Shown here: positions 33,774 through 43,356 of the stretch, one piece after another | How the letters are laid out: each line of letters starts with the position of its first letter | Numbering within the stretch: position 1 is the stretch's first letter | DNA from: Oceanospirillales bacterium | Lineage (GTDB): Bacteria; Pseudomonadota; Gammaproteobacteria; Pseudomonadales; Balneatricaceae | DNA: 64,000 bases | Direction of reading: 5' to 3' | NCBI GenBank assembly: GCA_018223185.1 | Contig: JAAEYW010000001.1 | Location: 124,001 to 188,000 of the forward strand | Program-made: the position numbers and the translations under genes | The notes under the pieces: model-generated | What the model was told of the DNA's origin: nothing | Databases searched by the model: none | Seen by the model: the letters and a program-made list of their open reading frames with translations, nothing else

Positions 33774-34790
33774 GTGAAGAGAAGAGACCTGCTTAAAGCT
33801 GCTGCAACCGGTATTGCAGCTGCACCACTGGCCCTGTCATCCACAACTGCTAAGGCGGGCGACAGTGTTCGCTTACGCATGCAGACTCTGTATGGTACAG
33901 AGACTGACGACCTTTACAAAATGTTCGCTAACGATGTTAAAGCCGTATCTAACAAAAGCGTACGTATTCAGCGTTTCCGCGGTTCTGAACTGGTGCCTAA
34001 TGATCAGATGCTGGACTCCGTATCCAAAGGCACTCTGGATATGTGTCAGGGCTATGCCGGTTACTGGGCTGGGCAGCTGGATCTTGGCAAAATTGAATCG
34101 GGTATTCCGGGTGCATGGACCAGCTATGATGAAGCGATCTATCTGCATCAGAAGCAGGGTCTGACCGCTTTGCTGGAAGAGGCTTACGCTGAGAAGGGCG
34201 TTAAGTATCTGGGGGCTATCTTTGGTGGACCTTATGATCTGCTGACAACCAAGCCGGTTAACAGCCTGGAAGACCTGAAAAAAATGAAGATTCGTGCAAC
34301 TGCAACGGTTGCCGGTATTCTGGAAAAGTTTGATATTCCAACGGTATATCTGCCAAGCCAGGAGCTTTATGTTGCCCTGTCCACCGGTGCAATTGATGGC
34401 GTGATCTACGGCGGATCACTGGAATATAAAGCACTGAAGCTGCATGAGTCTGCTAAATATTACACCTACCTGAACATGATCAACCCAGGCTATGCCGACG
34501 GTATGCTGATCAACATGAAGAAGTGGGAGTCTCTGTCTGAAGATCAGCAGAAAGCTCTGGAACTGGCAACCGCTAAGCATGCAGTTAACATGCACGCATG
34601 GAATGTAAACGGCTGCCTGGATGTGAACGGCGAAGGTATTTTTGAGTTTGCATCTCTGCCTGAAGCGGATTCTAAAGCGCTCACCGCTGCTGCGATGGAT
34701 GTCTGGAAGGAAGAAGCTGCAAAATCGCCGCGCAATGCCAAAGCAATTGACGCGATTATTGCAACTGCCAAGGCGACCGGGAGAGTCTGA
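33774..34790 (+). CDS. TRAP transporter solute-binding protein (DctP family), Tat-exported
   Basis: Periplasmic binding component, 338 residues. The N-terminus KRRDLLKAAATGIAAAPLAL carries a twin-arginine motif, so export is probably through Tat, with cleavage near residue 28 (AKA). The DctP fold is evident, including IRATATVAGILEKF and ALSTGAIDGVIYGG, where a conserved arginine and the TGAIDG segment contact ligand. The start is GTG at 33774 with AAGGA upstream. The substrate is unknown; the hyuBA genes 5 kb downstream suggest a cyclic amide or carboxylate (inference). It overlaps the DctQ gene by one base. Confidence 0.87.
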   Translation: MKRRDLLKAAATGIAAAPLALSSTTAKAGDSVRLRMQTLYGTETDDLYKMFANDVKAVSNKSVRIQRFRGSELVPNDQMLDSVSKGTLDMCQGYAGYWAGQLDLGKIESGIPGAWTSYDEAIYLHQKQGLTALLEEAYAEKGVKYLGAIFGGPYDLLTTKPVNSLEDLKKMKIRATATVAGILEKFDIPTVYLPSQELYVALSTGAIDGVIYGGSLEYKALKLHESAKYYTYLNMINPGYADGMLINMKKWESLSEDQQKALELATAKHAVNMHAWNVNGCLDVNGEGIFEFASLPEADSKALTAAAMDVWKEEAAKSPRNAKAIDAIIATAKATGRV

Positions 34791-35311
34791 TGGCAATACT
34801 TTCTCAATATCTTGCTTTTCAGGACAGGGTATCTGAGTGGGTTGGCCGGACCTTCAGCTGGTTGTGTCTGGCCATGATTGCAGGGCTTTGCTACGAGGTA
34901 TCGGCGCGTTATCTGTTTAACAGCCCTACCTCGTGGGCACACGAATCGACCACTATGCTGTACGGTACTTTCTGCATACTGGCGGGGGTTTATACCCATA
35001 AACACCACGGTCATGTACGCAGTGAAGTGATCTACAACCTGTTCCCTGAACGGGGACGGGCAGCGTTGGACGTGATCACCGGGCTGATTGGCCTGGTGGT
35101 GTTTTCAGTGTTCTTTTACATAACCTTCAATTTCGCTGCCGATTCCTGGGCGATGAGAGAGGTTTCATCTAAAAGTACCTGGGGTCCTGTCGTGTATCCC
35201 TTTAAGTCTGTGCTCCCTCTGGCTGTTGGTCTGATGATTCTGCAGAGCATCGCTGCGCTGATTCGCAGCATCATGGTCGTTATCGGGGTGCAACCAGAAC
35301 CGCAGGTCTGA
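34790..35311 (+). CDS. TRAP transporter small membrane subunit (DctQ family)
   Basis: 173 residues with four membrane helices, the small permease component of a TRAP system. The helix-2 region has the family-like EVSARYLFNSPTSWAHE, and a periplasm-facing IYNLFPERGRAALD loop follows. It begins in a TGATG overlap with the binding-protein gene. It partners the DctM subunit encoded about 100 bases downstream after a strong stem-loop. Confidence 0.85.
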   Translation: MAILSQYLAFQDRVSEWVGRTFSWLCLAMIAGLCYEVSARYLFNSPTSWAHESTTMLYGTFCILAGVYTHKHHGHVRSEVIYNLFPERGRAALDVITGLIGLVVFSVFFYITFNFAADSWAMREVSSKSTWGPVVYPFKSVLPLAVGLMILQSIAALIRSIMVVIGVQPEPQV

Positions 35312-35357
35312 TTCTGGCTGTACTACCGGGCACTGCTCTGTAACTCCTTATACCTGA

Positions 35358-35386
35358 ACCGGTAGGCAATTTGTTTGCTTACCGGT
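35358..35386 (+). other. 12-bp stem-loop between dctQ and dctM
   Basis: ACCGGTAGGCAA (35358-35369) pairs with TTGCTTACCGGT (35375-35386) with one G-T pair and loop TTTGT. There is no U-tract. Possible mRNA processing or stability element; partial attenuation cannot be excluded. Confidence 0.65.
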
Positions 35387-35415
35387 CAGTTCATCATTTA
35401 AGCAAAGGTGTATTT

Positions 35416-36741
35416 GTGTTAGATCTAGATCCCTTAGTGGTTACCTTTGGCATGTTCTTCTCGATGCTGATCCTGCTGGCAATGGGTGCCCCACTAACCT
35501 GGGCCCTGTTGACGGTTGGTACAGGCTCAGCGTATTTTTTGTGGGGTCCTGCCGGTCTTGAATTGCTGGCAACCAGCGCATTCTCGGCGATGGACAACTT
35601 CCTTCTGGTCGCCTTGCCGATGTTTATCTTCATGGGCCTTATGCTACAGCGCTCCGGTATTACCGATGATCTGTTTGATATGATCAACAAGCTCATGGGG
35701 GGGATTCCCGGTGGTCTGGGAATGGGAACCGTGGTTATCTGCGCCATCATCGCTGCGATGGCGGGTGTCTCCGGTGCGGCCACTGTAAGTCTGGGTATTA
35801 TTGCACTGCCATCAATGCTCAGTCGTGGCTACGATAAAAAGCTGGTGACCGGAACGATAATGGCCGGTGGGGCGTTAGGCTTTCTGATTCCACCCAGTGT
35901 ACTGATGATCGTCTATGCGTTTCTGGCACGGGAGTCGGTGGGTAAGCTGTTCGCTGCGGGTATGATGCCCGGCCTTATGCTGGCCGGTATCTATATGCTG
36001 TATATCTTCCTGTTTGCATTGAAAAACCCGGAAAAGGCTCCGTCAATCTCTCTGTCAGAGCGGTTAAGCACAGTGGATAAGTTCAAAGCATTGAAGGCGC
36101 TGATTCTGCCTGGTGCTCTGATTACAACCGTGCTGGGTTTTATCATCGGAGGGGTGACTTCACCTTCTGAAGCATCGGCTGTCGGTGCTGCCGGTTCTCT
36201 GGTCTGTGCAGCGATCTATCGCACGCTCAATCTGAAAATGCTGAAAGAGGTGCTGATGAGCACCACCCAGCTGATGGGGATGCTGTTGTGGATTACAATT
36301 GCGGCGGTATTCTTCAGTAAGATCTATATCGGCCTGGGTGCCGGTATGCTGATTACAGAACTGGTGCAGGATTCCAACCTTTCGCCTTATCTGGTGATTG
36401 TAGCGATGCTGGCAACCTACTTCATACTGGGGATGTTTCTGGACGATTTTGCAATTGTCTTCATCACCGTACCGTTGTTTGTGCCGATTGTGCAGGAGAT
36501 GGGTTTCGATACTGTGTGGTTCGCCGTGCTGTTTATTATCAGTATGCAAACCGCCTATCTGACACCACCCTTTGGGTATAATCTCTTCTATATGCGCTCG
36601 GTAGCGCCACCGTCGATAACGATCTACGATCTGTATAAAGCGGTTATTCCGTTTATTATTCTGCAGGTTATAGGTCTGGCGCTGGTGGTGATCTTTCCTG
36701 AAATTGCGCTTTGGCTGCCTAACCTCATATTTGAATCCTGA
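35416..36741 (+). CDS. TRAP transporter large permease (DctM family)
   Basis: About 441 residues with about 12 membrane helices, the ion-coupled transport subunit. Family landmarks are ALPMFIFMGLMLQRSG, GVSGAATVSLGIIALPSML, GALGFLIPPSVLMIVYAF and ILGMFLDDFAIVFITVPLF. The GTG at 35416 is preferred, with AAAGGTG five bases upstream; an in-frame TTG at 35371 lies inside the stem-loop. It completes the first TRAP system and is followed by a bidirectional terminator. Confidence 0.9.
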   Translation: MLDLDPLVVTFGMFFSMLILLAMGAPLTWALLTVGTGSAYFLWGPAGLELLATSAFSAMDNFLLVALPMFIFMGLMLQRSGITDDLFDMINKLMGGIPGGLGMGTVVICAIIAAMAGVSGAATVSLGIIALPSMLSRGYDKKLVTGTIMAGGALGFLIPPSVLMIVYAFLARESVGKLFAAGMMPGLMLAGIYMLYIFLFALKNPEKAPSISLSERLSTVDKFKALKALILPGALITTVLGFIIGGVTSPSEASAVGAAGSLVCAAIYRTLNLKMLKEVLMSTTQLMGMLLWITIAAVFFSKIYIGLGAGMLITELVQDSNLSPYLVIVAMLATYFILGMFLDDFAIVFITVPLFVPIVQEMGFDTVWFAVLFIISMQTAYLTPPFGYNLFYMRSVAPPSITIYDLYKAVIPFIILQVIGLALVVIFPEIALWLPNLIFES

Positions 36742-36800
36742 CAGTTATACTCAAAGCGACTCTGTATTGAGGACTTATACCCTTAATATTTCAGCTTAAA

Positions 36801-36825
36801 AAGCCGCGCTCAGCGCGGCTTTTTT
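36801..36825. terminator. Bidirectional terminator after the first TRAP operon
   Basis: Stem AAGCCGCGC (36801-36809) / GCGCGGCTT (36813-36821) with loop TCA is flanked by A on the left and TTTTTT on the right. It separates the TRAP operon from the convergent SpoIIAA-like gene. Confidence 0.9.
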
Positions 36826-36827
36826 GT

Positions 36828-37223
36828 TCAGTGTCGCTGGGTTGAGTGCATCGCCTTAAGCCAGTGGAGGCCATCCTCCTCAGACAGAAAAGTGCGAAAG
36901 TTGATACCGTGCATCATGGCCGACTGTTCGGCGATGATGTTCTCTTTCTGGTTAACCGGGTCTTTATCAACGTAGGCGATCGCCAGCTCAGACCAGAGCC
37001 AGTCCTGAACGCCTTCAACGATATTGAATGTATCCATGAGTGAGCGTGTGCCACTCAGATGGAAAACTGCCAGAATCAGGTTGAAGTCCTTCGCTTTGCA
37101 GAGGCTGGCAACACGTTCCCACATTGTCAGGGATTCATGTGTTACATCTGTCAGCTCTCTTGATCCTTTAACTTCAACCCGCAGATAGTAACCACATTCC
37201 GTGATGGTGTACTGATATGCCAT
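36828..37223 (-). CDS. SpoIIAA-like (STAS-fold) protein
   Basis: 131 residues resembling the SpoIIAA-like/STAS family (KGSRELTDVTHESLTMWERVASLCKAKDFNLILAVFHLSG ... LAIAYVDKDP ... NFRTFLSEEDGLHWL). Such small cytoplasmic proteins are usually stand-alone; some relatives bind lipids or partner proteins, but no function is assigned. It lies between the TRAP terminator and an unknown secreted-protein gene on the same strand, with a 68-base gap. Confidence 0.7.
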   Translation of the reverse strand: MAYQYTITECGYYLRVEVKGSRELTDVTHESLTMWERVASLCKAKDFNLILAVFHLSGTRSLMDTFNIVEGVQDWLWSELAIAYVDKDPVNQKENIIAEQSAMMHGINFRTFLSEEDGLHWLKAMHSTQRH

Positions 37224-37291
37224 CGGTAATCTCCAGATGCTAATTAATCTATTGAAGCATAAGTTTTTAATAAAACAATATTTAAGGTCTG

Positions 37292-38062
37292 TTAGCGCCA
37301 GTTTATCCAGTAGCTGTATTCAATACGGCTGGAGTTGTCGAGGGTCGCTTTAAACGATTCGGACGGTTTGTCCTGACACTGCACCGGCTGGAATTCAGGT
37401 TCGGCCCAGCCGGTCATTCCCCCCATATAAGCGCGCTGGTATCCCCATTTACCGCAGGAGAGCAGGGCATCATAGCCCTGATCCCGTTCACATACCACAC
37501 AGGTTTCAAAGCTGATATTGATGTCTATCCCCTCTTTACCCCAGACATCAGACACATAGGGTGTATCGTAGATCGAAACGGTAGACGCCCTGACGGGCCG
37601 GCCCTGCCAGGGTTTATCACTGTCATCTGCCGGGACCAGATGAACGCCCCGGCCATATTCAAGCGGAGCGTTATCGTAGAAAGGGTCGGGAAACTGATCA
37701 GGGACATCAATCTGTGAAGCCTGTTCTCCCGGAGGCAGGCGGGTGTTACTGTTGCGAACCTGCAACATCCTGTAGCGATCACAGTCCGGCAGGTTGAGTA
37801 AGTGAGTGTCTCCGGCATTATTGCTGAAAAAATGAATCTCCAGTCCTACCCCGGTTGCGTTGTCACCCGGGATGTAAGCCGCGCCGCTTCGGCTGCTGTG
37901 ATACCACTCCCGGGAAAACACCAGAAAGCCGACGGGATGATCTTCAAACGTCACCGGGCAGGTTTTACCGACCAGCAGCTCTGTGGCTGTCAGCTGTGCA
38001 GGGATGAGGGGGCTGACAATGAACAACAGAGACAACCCTGATAGCATAATAGTGCGCAACAT
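37292..38062 (-). CDS. Unrecognised secreted protein
   Basis: 256 residues with a clear Sec signal (about residues 1-26, ending LTATE). The mature protein has seven or so cysteines, including the pair CVVC followed by ERDQGYDALLSCGKWGYQRAY. It is rich in Asp, Pro and aromatic residues, suggesting a compact disulfide-bonded periplasmic or extracellular domain. I do not recognise a family. It lies alone between two terminators with the SpoIIAA-like gene downstream. No catalytic motif could be identified. Confidence 0.6.
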   Translation of the reverse strand: MLRTIMLSGLSLLFIVSPLIPAQLTATELLVGKTCPVTFEDHPVGFLVFSREWYHSSRSGAAYIPGDNATGVGLEIHFFSNNAGDTHLLNLPDCDRYRMLQVRNSNTRLPPGEQASQIDVPDQFPDPFYDNAPLEYGRGVHLVPADDSDKPWQGRPVRASTVSIYDTPYVSDVWGKEGIDINISFETCVVCERDQGYDALLSCGKWGYQRAYMGGMTGWAEPEFQPVQCQDKPSESFKATLDNSSRIEYSYWINWR

Positions 38063-38148
38063 ATTCTAAGTTTAGACGTTGCAGACCGGAGTAATTCAGA
38101 TTTAATCAAATTGTCATGCAGGCATGTTAATGCCGATAGAGCGTGCTG

Positions 38149-38172
38149 AAAACCGGCTGATAAGCCGGTTTT
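38149..38172. terminator. Bidirectional terminator after the LuxR-type gene
   Basis: A 10-bp perfect stem AAAACCGGCT (38149-38158) / AGCCGGTTTT (38163-38172) with loop GATA. The A/T ends supply short U-tracts on both strands. On the minus strand it terminates the LuxR gene transcript. Confidence 0.75.
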
Positions 38173-38251
38173 AAATAGTTCGCAGGGTGTCTGTCAGAGT
38201 CGCTGCCCTGACGTGCTTGCAGAGCTGCCTGATCGGTTGCTCAGGCAGACC

Positions 38252-39121
38252 TTAATTCGCTGACGGGGGCTTGAGATAGTTGGAAAGCGGGTCTGGTGGC
38301 GAATCCGGTGTCACCATCCGCAGTGAATCAATAAACAGGTGAAACATCTCTGCCTGGGAGTTTATATCCAGCTTAGCGTAGATGTTTTTACGATGATGTT
38401 TGATGGTTTCCGGGCTGATCTCGAGTTTTTCAGCGATATATTTCACCGCATAACCCCGCAATATCAACTGCAATATCTGAGTTTCTCTCTGGGTCAGTAC
38501 TGAGCTGCCGAAATTACTCAGGGCGCACTCCAGATGGGAGTCCAGAAAATGATCCTTTTGTACTTTTTGTGAACTGGCCCACCACTTCAGCAGAATCGCT
38601 TTAACCGTTGAGTAAACCCGTTGTATGAGGCCCTGTTGCGCCGCTGTAAATCTGGGTTTATTGTCCTGCCGGCTGATGGATACCTGAATACTGGCGTTTT
38701 CAGTTGGGATAATCAGGCAGATTTCATCACCAAAATTGACCAGACGGTAGTAAACCCGATAGAACTCACTCTGCTTAAAGCCATCAGGGGCGACATCAGA
38801 CAGACTGTATACCCCTTCGGCAGAACCATCGGTCGCAAGCCGGTAGAAGGGGTCCAGCAGATACGCGCTCTCCAGATACTGATCGATATGGATACGCGGG
38901 TCTTCACCTTTACGGCGTTTACGTGACGGGCAGTAGGGCTGTCGGCCCTCAGGGTAGACAATCAGAGTGCTGCCATCCGCATCGACGATCCTTCGCAGGG
39001 TGTCCATCAGATTATCAACGGCTTCGTCATTCACCCCGTGGGTGATAATCCCTGCAATGGCGTCATGCCATAGCATAAGGGGCTGTTTAGCTACACGGTG
39101 AAACTTCGACAAATCAGACAA
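38252..39121 (-). CDS. LuxR-family transcriptional regulator
   Basis: 289 residues. The C-terminal LuxR/FixJ helix-turn-helix is at about residues 207-265 (LTQRETQILQLILRGYAVKY, then SPETIKHHRKNIYAKL). The N-terminal 190 residues match no named sensor domain I recognise and lack a receiver-domain phospho-acceptor pattern. It is divergent from hyuB with a 331-base gap, so it is the best candidate regulator of hyuBA and perhaps of the TRAP operon (inference). Its own transcript ends at the terminator at 38149-38172. Confidence 0.82.
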   Translation of the reverse strand: MSDLSKFHRVAKQPLMLWHDAIAGIITHGVNDEAVDNLMDTLRRIVDADGSTLIVYPEGRQPYCPSRKRRKGEDPRIHIDQYLESAYLLDPFYRLATDGSAEGVYSLSDVAPDGFKQSEFYRVYYRLVNFGDEICLIIPTENASIQVSISRQDNKPRFTAAQQGLIQRVYSTVKAILLKWWASSQKVQKDHFLDSHLECALSNFGSSVLTQRETQILQLILRGYAVKYIAEKLEISPETIKHHRKNIYAKLDINSQAEMFHLFIDSLRMVTPDSPPDPLSNYLKPPSAN

Positions 39122-39452
39122 CCTTAATCAGCGATGTTTTGAATAGCTAATTAAAGCCTGCTTTTCGTGTGGAGACAATAGCCGCTCTGCACGAGATGAA
39201 AATTAGCGTTATTTTCCGGATAACAACACCTTATATGGTGTTTACTCCGGCAGCCTGTAAAAACATAGCTGAGTCCCTGCTTCTGGGTGTGCTGTTATTT
39301 AATCTCACAGTTCACGCAGAGACAAAGAATAAGTCACCGCCCATCAATAAATAGATGCTGCTCGCCCATAGACTGTTTGTTAACCCGTTTGACCCTGATC
39401 TTCCAAAGGCCAGGGCAAACCCGATTCATACAAAAACAATAAGGGGTACAAC
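39122..39452. other. Divergent regulatory gap between luxR-type gene and hyuB
   Basis: 331 bases holding the two divergent promoters. A 61-codon plus-strand frame (39169-39354) with a hydrophobic middle is present but has no ribosome-binding site or recognisable content. Just before hyuB, AAGGGGTACAAC supplies the Shine-Dalgarno sequence and resembles the AGGGGTA half-site noted upstream of the TRAP operon. Confidence 0.45.
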
Positions 39453-41192
39453 ATGTCTACCAGTGTCGATCCAATCACACTTGCCGTTGTCCGTGGTGCG
39501 CTTGAAACAGCGCAGCGTGAGATGACGCTGACATTAGAGAAAACCGGTCGTTCCAGTGTCTTTAATCTGGCCCATGATTACAGTAACGCGCTGTTTGACC
39601 ATTTTCCGGAGATGATTCTGCAGGGGCAGGATATCCCGATCCATCTGGGGTCACTGATCCCTGCTATGAAAGAGGTGGCAGGCTTCTTTGGTGATGATAT
39701 CCACGAAGGCGATGTTATCTATCATAACGATCCCGCCTATAAAGGCAGCCATATTCTGGACTGCTGCATGTACAAGCCCGTTTTCTACAAGGGAGAGCTG
39801 GTTTTCTGGACCGTATGTAAAGGCCATCTGACCGATATCGGCGGGCCGGTCCCCGCAGGTTATAACCCCGCTGCGACTGAGATCTATGCCGAGGGATTGC
39901 GGATTCCACCCGTGAAACTCTGGGAAAAGGGTAAGCGCCGGGAAGATGTGGTTAATCTGCTGCTGACCAATATGCGTGCCCGTCGCGATCAGGAAGGTGA
40001 TCTGAACGCTCAGTACGGTGCCTGCCGTGTCGGCGAGCGTAATCTGATCGCATTGCTGGATAAATATGGCGTTAAACAGATTCAGGCCTGTATTGCCGAA
40101 CTGAAGAATATGGCTGACCGGCAGATGCGTTCGCTGATAGAGGCGGTTCCGGATGGTGAATACTTCGGTTCAGCGGTGCTGGAAGATTCCGGTCATGGTT
40201 TTGGCGAGATGGAGATCACCTCTAAAGTGACAATCAAGGGCGACAAGCTGCACATTGAAGTTCAGAGCCCGCCGCAGATTCCCTATTTTATCAACTCCTA
40301 TGAAGGCAATTCTATGTCCGGGGTTTACCTCGGGCTGATGATGTTCGCTCAGCTGCCTCCGCCGTATAACGAAGGCTTATACCGTTGTGTATCGGTAGAC
40401 CTGGGTAAGAAAGGCACCCTCTGTAATGCTCAGGAACCCGCGCCTCATGTGAACTGTACCACTACGCCGATGGAAACCCTGACCGATGCGGTGCGTAAAG
40501 CCCTGGAGCAGGCGGCACCGGAACGCGTAGCTGCATCCTGGGGACACGCCAGCGGTATCAACATTGCGGGTATCGACCCCCGAACCGGTGAGCAGTACGT
40601 CACAATGGTGCTGGCATCGATTATTTCCGGTGCCGGTGCAACTCAGGTGATGGATGGCTGGCACGCCTGTGGCCCGTTGTGCTGTTTCGGCGCGCTCAGC
40701 TCCGGTGATATTGAACTGCTGGAATACTCCTATCCGATCATTATTCGTCGCTATGGCCTGATTCAGGACAGCGGTGGTGCGGGTATGTATCGCGGCGGTT
40801 CAGGTACTGTCTGGGAGGTTGAACCGATCGATCATGATATGACCGTGGTGGCTTTTGGTGAAGGACGTCAGATCCCGACGATGGGCGCTGCCGGTGCAGA
40901 GAATCAGCTTATTGAGCCTAAGCTGGGCAAGCTGGTGGTGAAAGGTGAACAGGAGCAGGTTTACAAGGCCAATACCATCCTCACAGTTAAACCGGGTGAA
41001 CGGGTTGCAAACTTTAACCCCGGCGGTGGTGGCTTTGGTAATCCGAAGAGTCGTCCTCCTGAAGCGGTTCTGTCTGATTATCAGAACGGCCTGATCTCTC
41101 TGGAGGCTGCATCACAGGAATATGGCGTTGTGATTGACTCCCGCTCTATGAGCGTAGATCAGCAGGCCACTGCCGCGCTGCGTCAGCAGTAA
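39453..41192 (+). CDS. hyuB: Hydantoinase B / oxoprolinase-family subunit (HyuB)
   Basis: 579-residue member of the Hydantoinase_B family (N-methylhydantoinase B, 5-oxoprolinase B part, acetone carboxylase alpha-like). Landmarks: DPITLAVVRGALETAQREM, the metal-proximal FPEMILQGQDIPIHLG, NDPAYKGSHILD and the C-terminal GGSGTVWEVEP and FNPGGGGFGNP. With HyuA it would catalyse ATP-dependent ring opening of a hydantoin or oxoproline, or carboxylation of a ketone; the choice cannot be made from sequence. The order hyuB before hyuA and creatinase elsewhere in the window make N-methylhydantoin an attractive substrate (inference). Confidence 0.88.
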   Translation: MSTSVDPITLAVVRGALETAQREMTLTLEKTGRSSVFNLAHDYSNALFDHFPEMILQGQDIPIHLGSLIPAMKEVAGFFGDDIHEGDVIYHNDPAYKGSHILDCCMYKPVFYKGELVFWTVCKGHLTDIGGPVPAGYNPAATEIYAEGLRIPPVKLWEKGKRREDVVNLLLTNMRARRDQEGDLNAQYGACRVGERNLIALLDKYGVKQIQACIAELKNMADRQMRSLIEAVPDGEYFGSAVLEDSGHGFGEMEITSKVTIKGDKLHIEVQSPPQIPYFINSYEGNSMSGVYLGLMMFAQLPPPYNEGLYRCVSVDLGKKGTLCNAQEPAPHVNCTTTPMETLTDAVRKALEQAAPERVAASWGHASGINIAGIDPRTGEQYVTMVLASIISGAGATQVMDGWHACGPLCCFGALSSGDIELLEYSYPIIIRRYGLIQDSGGAGMYRGGSGTVWEVEPIDHDMTVVAFGEGRQIPTMGAAGAENQLIEPKLGKLVVKGEQEQVYKANTILTVKPGERVANFNPGGGGFGNPKSRPPEAVLSDYQNGLISLEAASQEYGVVIDSRSMSVDQQATAALRQQ

Positions 41193-41224
41193 ACCGATAA
41201 CAATAACAATTAAGGAACGGAATT

Positions 41225-43303
41225 ATGCGTAATAAATACCGTCTGGGTATCGATGCCGGTGGTACCTTCACAGATTTTGTACTGGCTGAAAACAACGGTG
41301 AACTGCGGGTGTTTAAAAGCCCTTCAACACCACAGGATGGCACCATCGCCATTAAAGCAGGCCTGACACAGATATCCGAAGCCGTGGGCCGCTCAATCGA
41401 AGAGATCGTGCAGGACTGTGACCTCTGTATCAATGGTACGACTGTTGCCCTGAACGCTCTGATCGAGAAGAAAGGGGTCAAGGTGGGGCTGATCTGTACC
41501 GCAGGCCATGAAGACAGTCTGGAGATCCGTCTGGGACATAAAGAGGAGGGCTATCGTTACGAAGCAGACTTCCCTCCGGCGCATATGATTGTGCCGCGCC
41601 ATCTGCGCCGGCCAATCAATGAGCGGGTTATTGGTACCGGTGAAGTGGATCAGCCAATGCGTGAGCAGGAAGTGCGTGACGCGGTCAGCTACTTCAAAGC
41701 TCAGGGCGTAGAAAGTGTGGCGATCTCGTTTGTCTGGGCTGTGCGTAACTCTGCCCATGAAAAACGCGCTAAGGAGATTGTTCAGGAAATGATGCCCGGT
41801 GTGTTTGTCTGCACTGGCAGTGAAGTGTATCCGCAGGTGCGAGAGTACACCCGTACTTCAACAACAGTAGTGAACGCTTATCTCAGCCCGGTTATGCGTC
41901 GCTATGTGCAGAAGATTGATGATTATTTTAAATCGCTGGGGGCAAAATATCCGGTCCGGTATTTCCAGTCCAATGGCGGTCTGGCGATTGGTGAAGCGAT
42001 GCAGGGGCGGGCGGTAAACGCGATTAATTCAGGGCCGGCATCAGCACCACAGGCAGGCTTGTTTGTTGGTAAGCCGTTCGGTATCGACAATGTGATAACT
42101 GTGGATATGGGCGGAACGTCGTTCGATATCACTCTGACGAAAGATGGCCAGACGAACCTGAACAAGAATATCGACTTCCTGCGCTATCGTATCGGCGTGC
42201 CGATGATTCAGGTGGAAACCCTGGGTGCCGGTGGTGGTTCACTCTGTCAGGTGGATCAGTACGGTATGCTGCAGGTCGGTCCTGAAAGCGCCGGTGCTAC
42301 TCCTGGTCCTGTTTGCTATGGCAAAGGCGGTACTATTCCGGCAGTGACCGATGCGAACTTAGTACTGGGTTACCTGAATCCCGATGCGGTTCTGGGCGGC
42401 ACCATCAATCTCGACCGGGACGCGGCCATTGCTGCAGTTAAAAAGCATGTTGCCGATCCGCTGGGAATCAGTGTTGAGAAAGCCGCTTACGGCATCAGTA
42501 CGATCGTAAACCTGAATATGGTGAACGGTATTCGCCGGGTTTCCATCGAGCGAGGCTATGACCCACGGGATTTTGCCCTGCTCTGTGCCGGCGGCGCGGC
42601 GGGCATGCATATCACCGCACTGGCAGAAGAGATTGGCAGCACCACGGTGCTGGTGCCGAAAGTATCTTCAGTCTTCTGTGCCTTCGGTCAGATCATTTCC
42701 GATGTCCGCTATAACTATCTGGCGTCAGAACCGATGCGGCTGGACGATGATGCCAACCTGGATGCCCTGAACGCCAAGTTTGAGGATCTGGAGCAGCAGG
42801 GGCGTGAACACCTGATCTCTGATGGCTTTAATACAGACGATATCAGTTATACCCGTAGTGTCGAGATGCGTTATGTCGGTCAGATTCACGAGTGTAATGT
42901 GGAGATCCACCCGGGCAAAATCTGCCGCGAAAAGATGTCCGCTATTCTGGATGATTTCCACAAGCGCCATGAAGAGCTGTACACCTATTCAGAACCGCAC
43001 AATCCGGTAGAGCTGGTGAATATCGAATCGACGATGGTCGGTAATGTCGCCAAGCCTAACTTCCAGACACTCGAATCCCGTGGTGACACAGCGGAAGATG
43101 CACTCATCGGATACCGTCCGGCACTGTTTGATGCTGATGGCCACTGGACCGATACCGCCGTGTATTCCGGCCCTAAACTGGATGTCGGTATTGAGATCAG
43201 CGGTCCTGCCGTGGTGGAGGAACCCACGACCAATATCGTAGTACGTCCCGGCTGGAAACTGGTGCTTGAACCGAACCAGTGTTATCGCCTGACCCGTTCC
43301 TGA
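41225..43303 (+). CDS. hyuA: Hydantoinase A / oxoprolinase-family subunit (HyuA)
   Basis: 692-residue ATP-dependent subunit. The N-terminal actin-like ATPase motif is LGIDAGGTFTDFVLAE; VDMGGTSFDIT and INSGPASAPQAG follow in the central Hydantoinase_A domain. Its length fits N-methylhydantoinase A better than the fused 5-oxoprolinase. It is 32 bases downstream of hyuB with AAGGAACGG before the ATG. Partner of HyuB; cytoplasmic. Confidence 0.9.
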   Translation: MRNKYRLGIDAGGTFTDFVLAENNGELRVFKSPSTPQDGTIAIKAGLTQISEAVGRSIEEIVQDCDLCINGTTVALNALIEKKGVKVGLICTAGHEDSLEIRLGHKEEGYRYEADFPPAHMIVPRHLRRPINERVIGTGEVDQPMREQEVRDAVSYFKAQGVESVAISFVWAVRNSAHEKRAKEIVQEMMPGVFVCTGSEVYPQVREYTRTSTTVVNAYLSPVMRRYVQKIDDYFKSLGAKYPVRYFQSNGGLAIGEAMQGRAVNAINSGPASAPQAGLFVGKPFGIDNVITVDMGGTSFDITLTKDGQTNLNKNIDFLRYRIGVPMIQVETLGAGGGSLCQVDQYGMLQVGPESAGATPGPVCYGKGGTIPAVTDANLVLGYLNPDAVLGGTINLDRDAAIAAVKKHVADPLGISVEKAAYGISTIVNLNMVNGIRRVSIERGYDPRDFALLCAGGAAGMHITALAEEIGSTTVLVPKVSSVFCAFGQIISDVRYNYLASEPMRLDDDANLDALNAKFEDLEQQGREHLISDGFNTDDISYTRSVEMRYVGQIHECNVEIHPGKICREKMSAILDDFHKRHEELYTYSEPHNPVELVNIESTMVGNVAKPNFQTLESRGDTAEDALIGYRPALFDADGHWTDTAVYSGPKLDVGIEISGPAVVEEPTTNIVVRPGWKLVLEPNQCYRLTRS

Positions 43304-43316
43304 TACAGGTTTTACC

Positions 43317-43356
43317 GCCTCATGGTTGTGCTTACAGGCAACTGTGAGGCGGTGGC
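43317..43356 (+). other. Stem-loop after hyuA
   Basis: ACCGCCTCA (43317-43325) pairs with TGAGGCGGT (43348-43356), and GTTG/CAAC extends the stem inward. The absence of a T-run makes intrinsic termination uncertain. Confidence 0.55.

Noticed and set aside
39169-39354. 61-codon frame with a hydrophobic middle between the LuxR gene and hyuB
   Set aside because: No ribosome-binding site and no recognisable content; it occupies a divergent promoter region.
43317-43356. Stem-loop after hyuA considered as an intrinsic terminator
   Set aside because: The downstream sequence is GGCTCAGTCG with no T-run, so it is listed only as a stem-loop.
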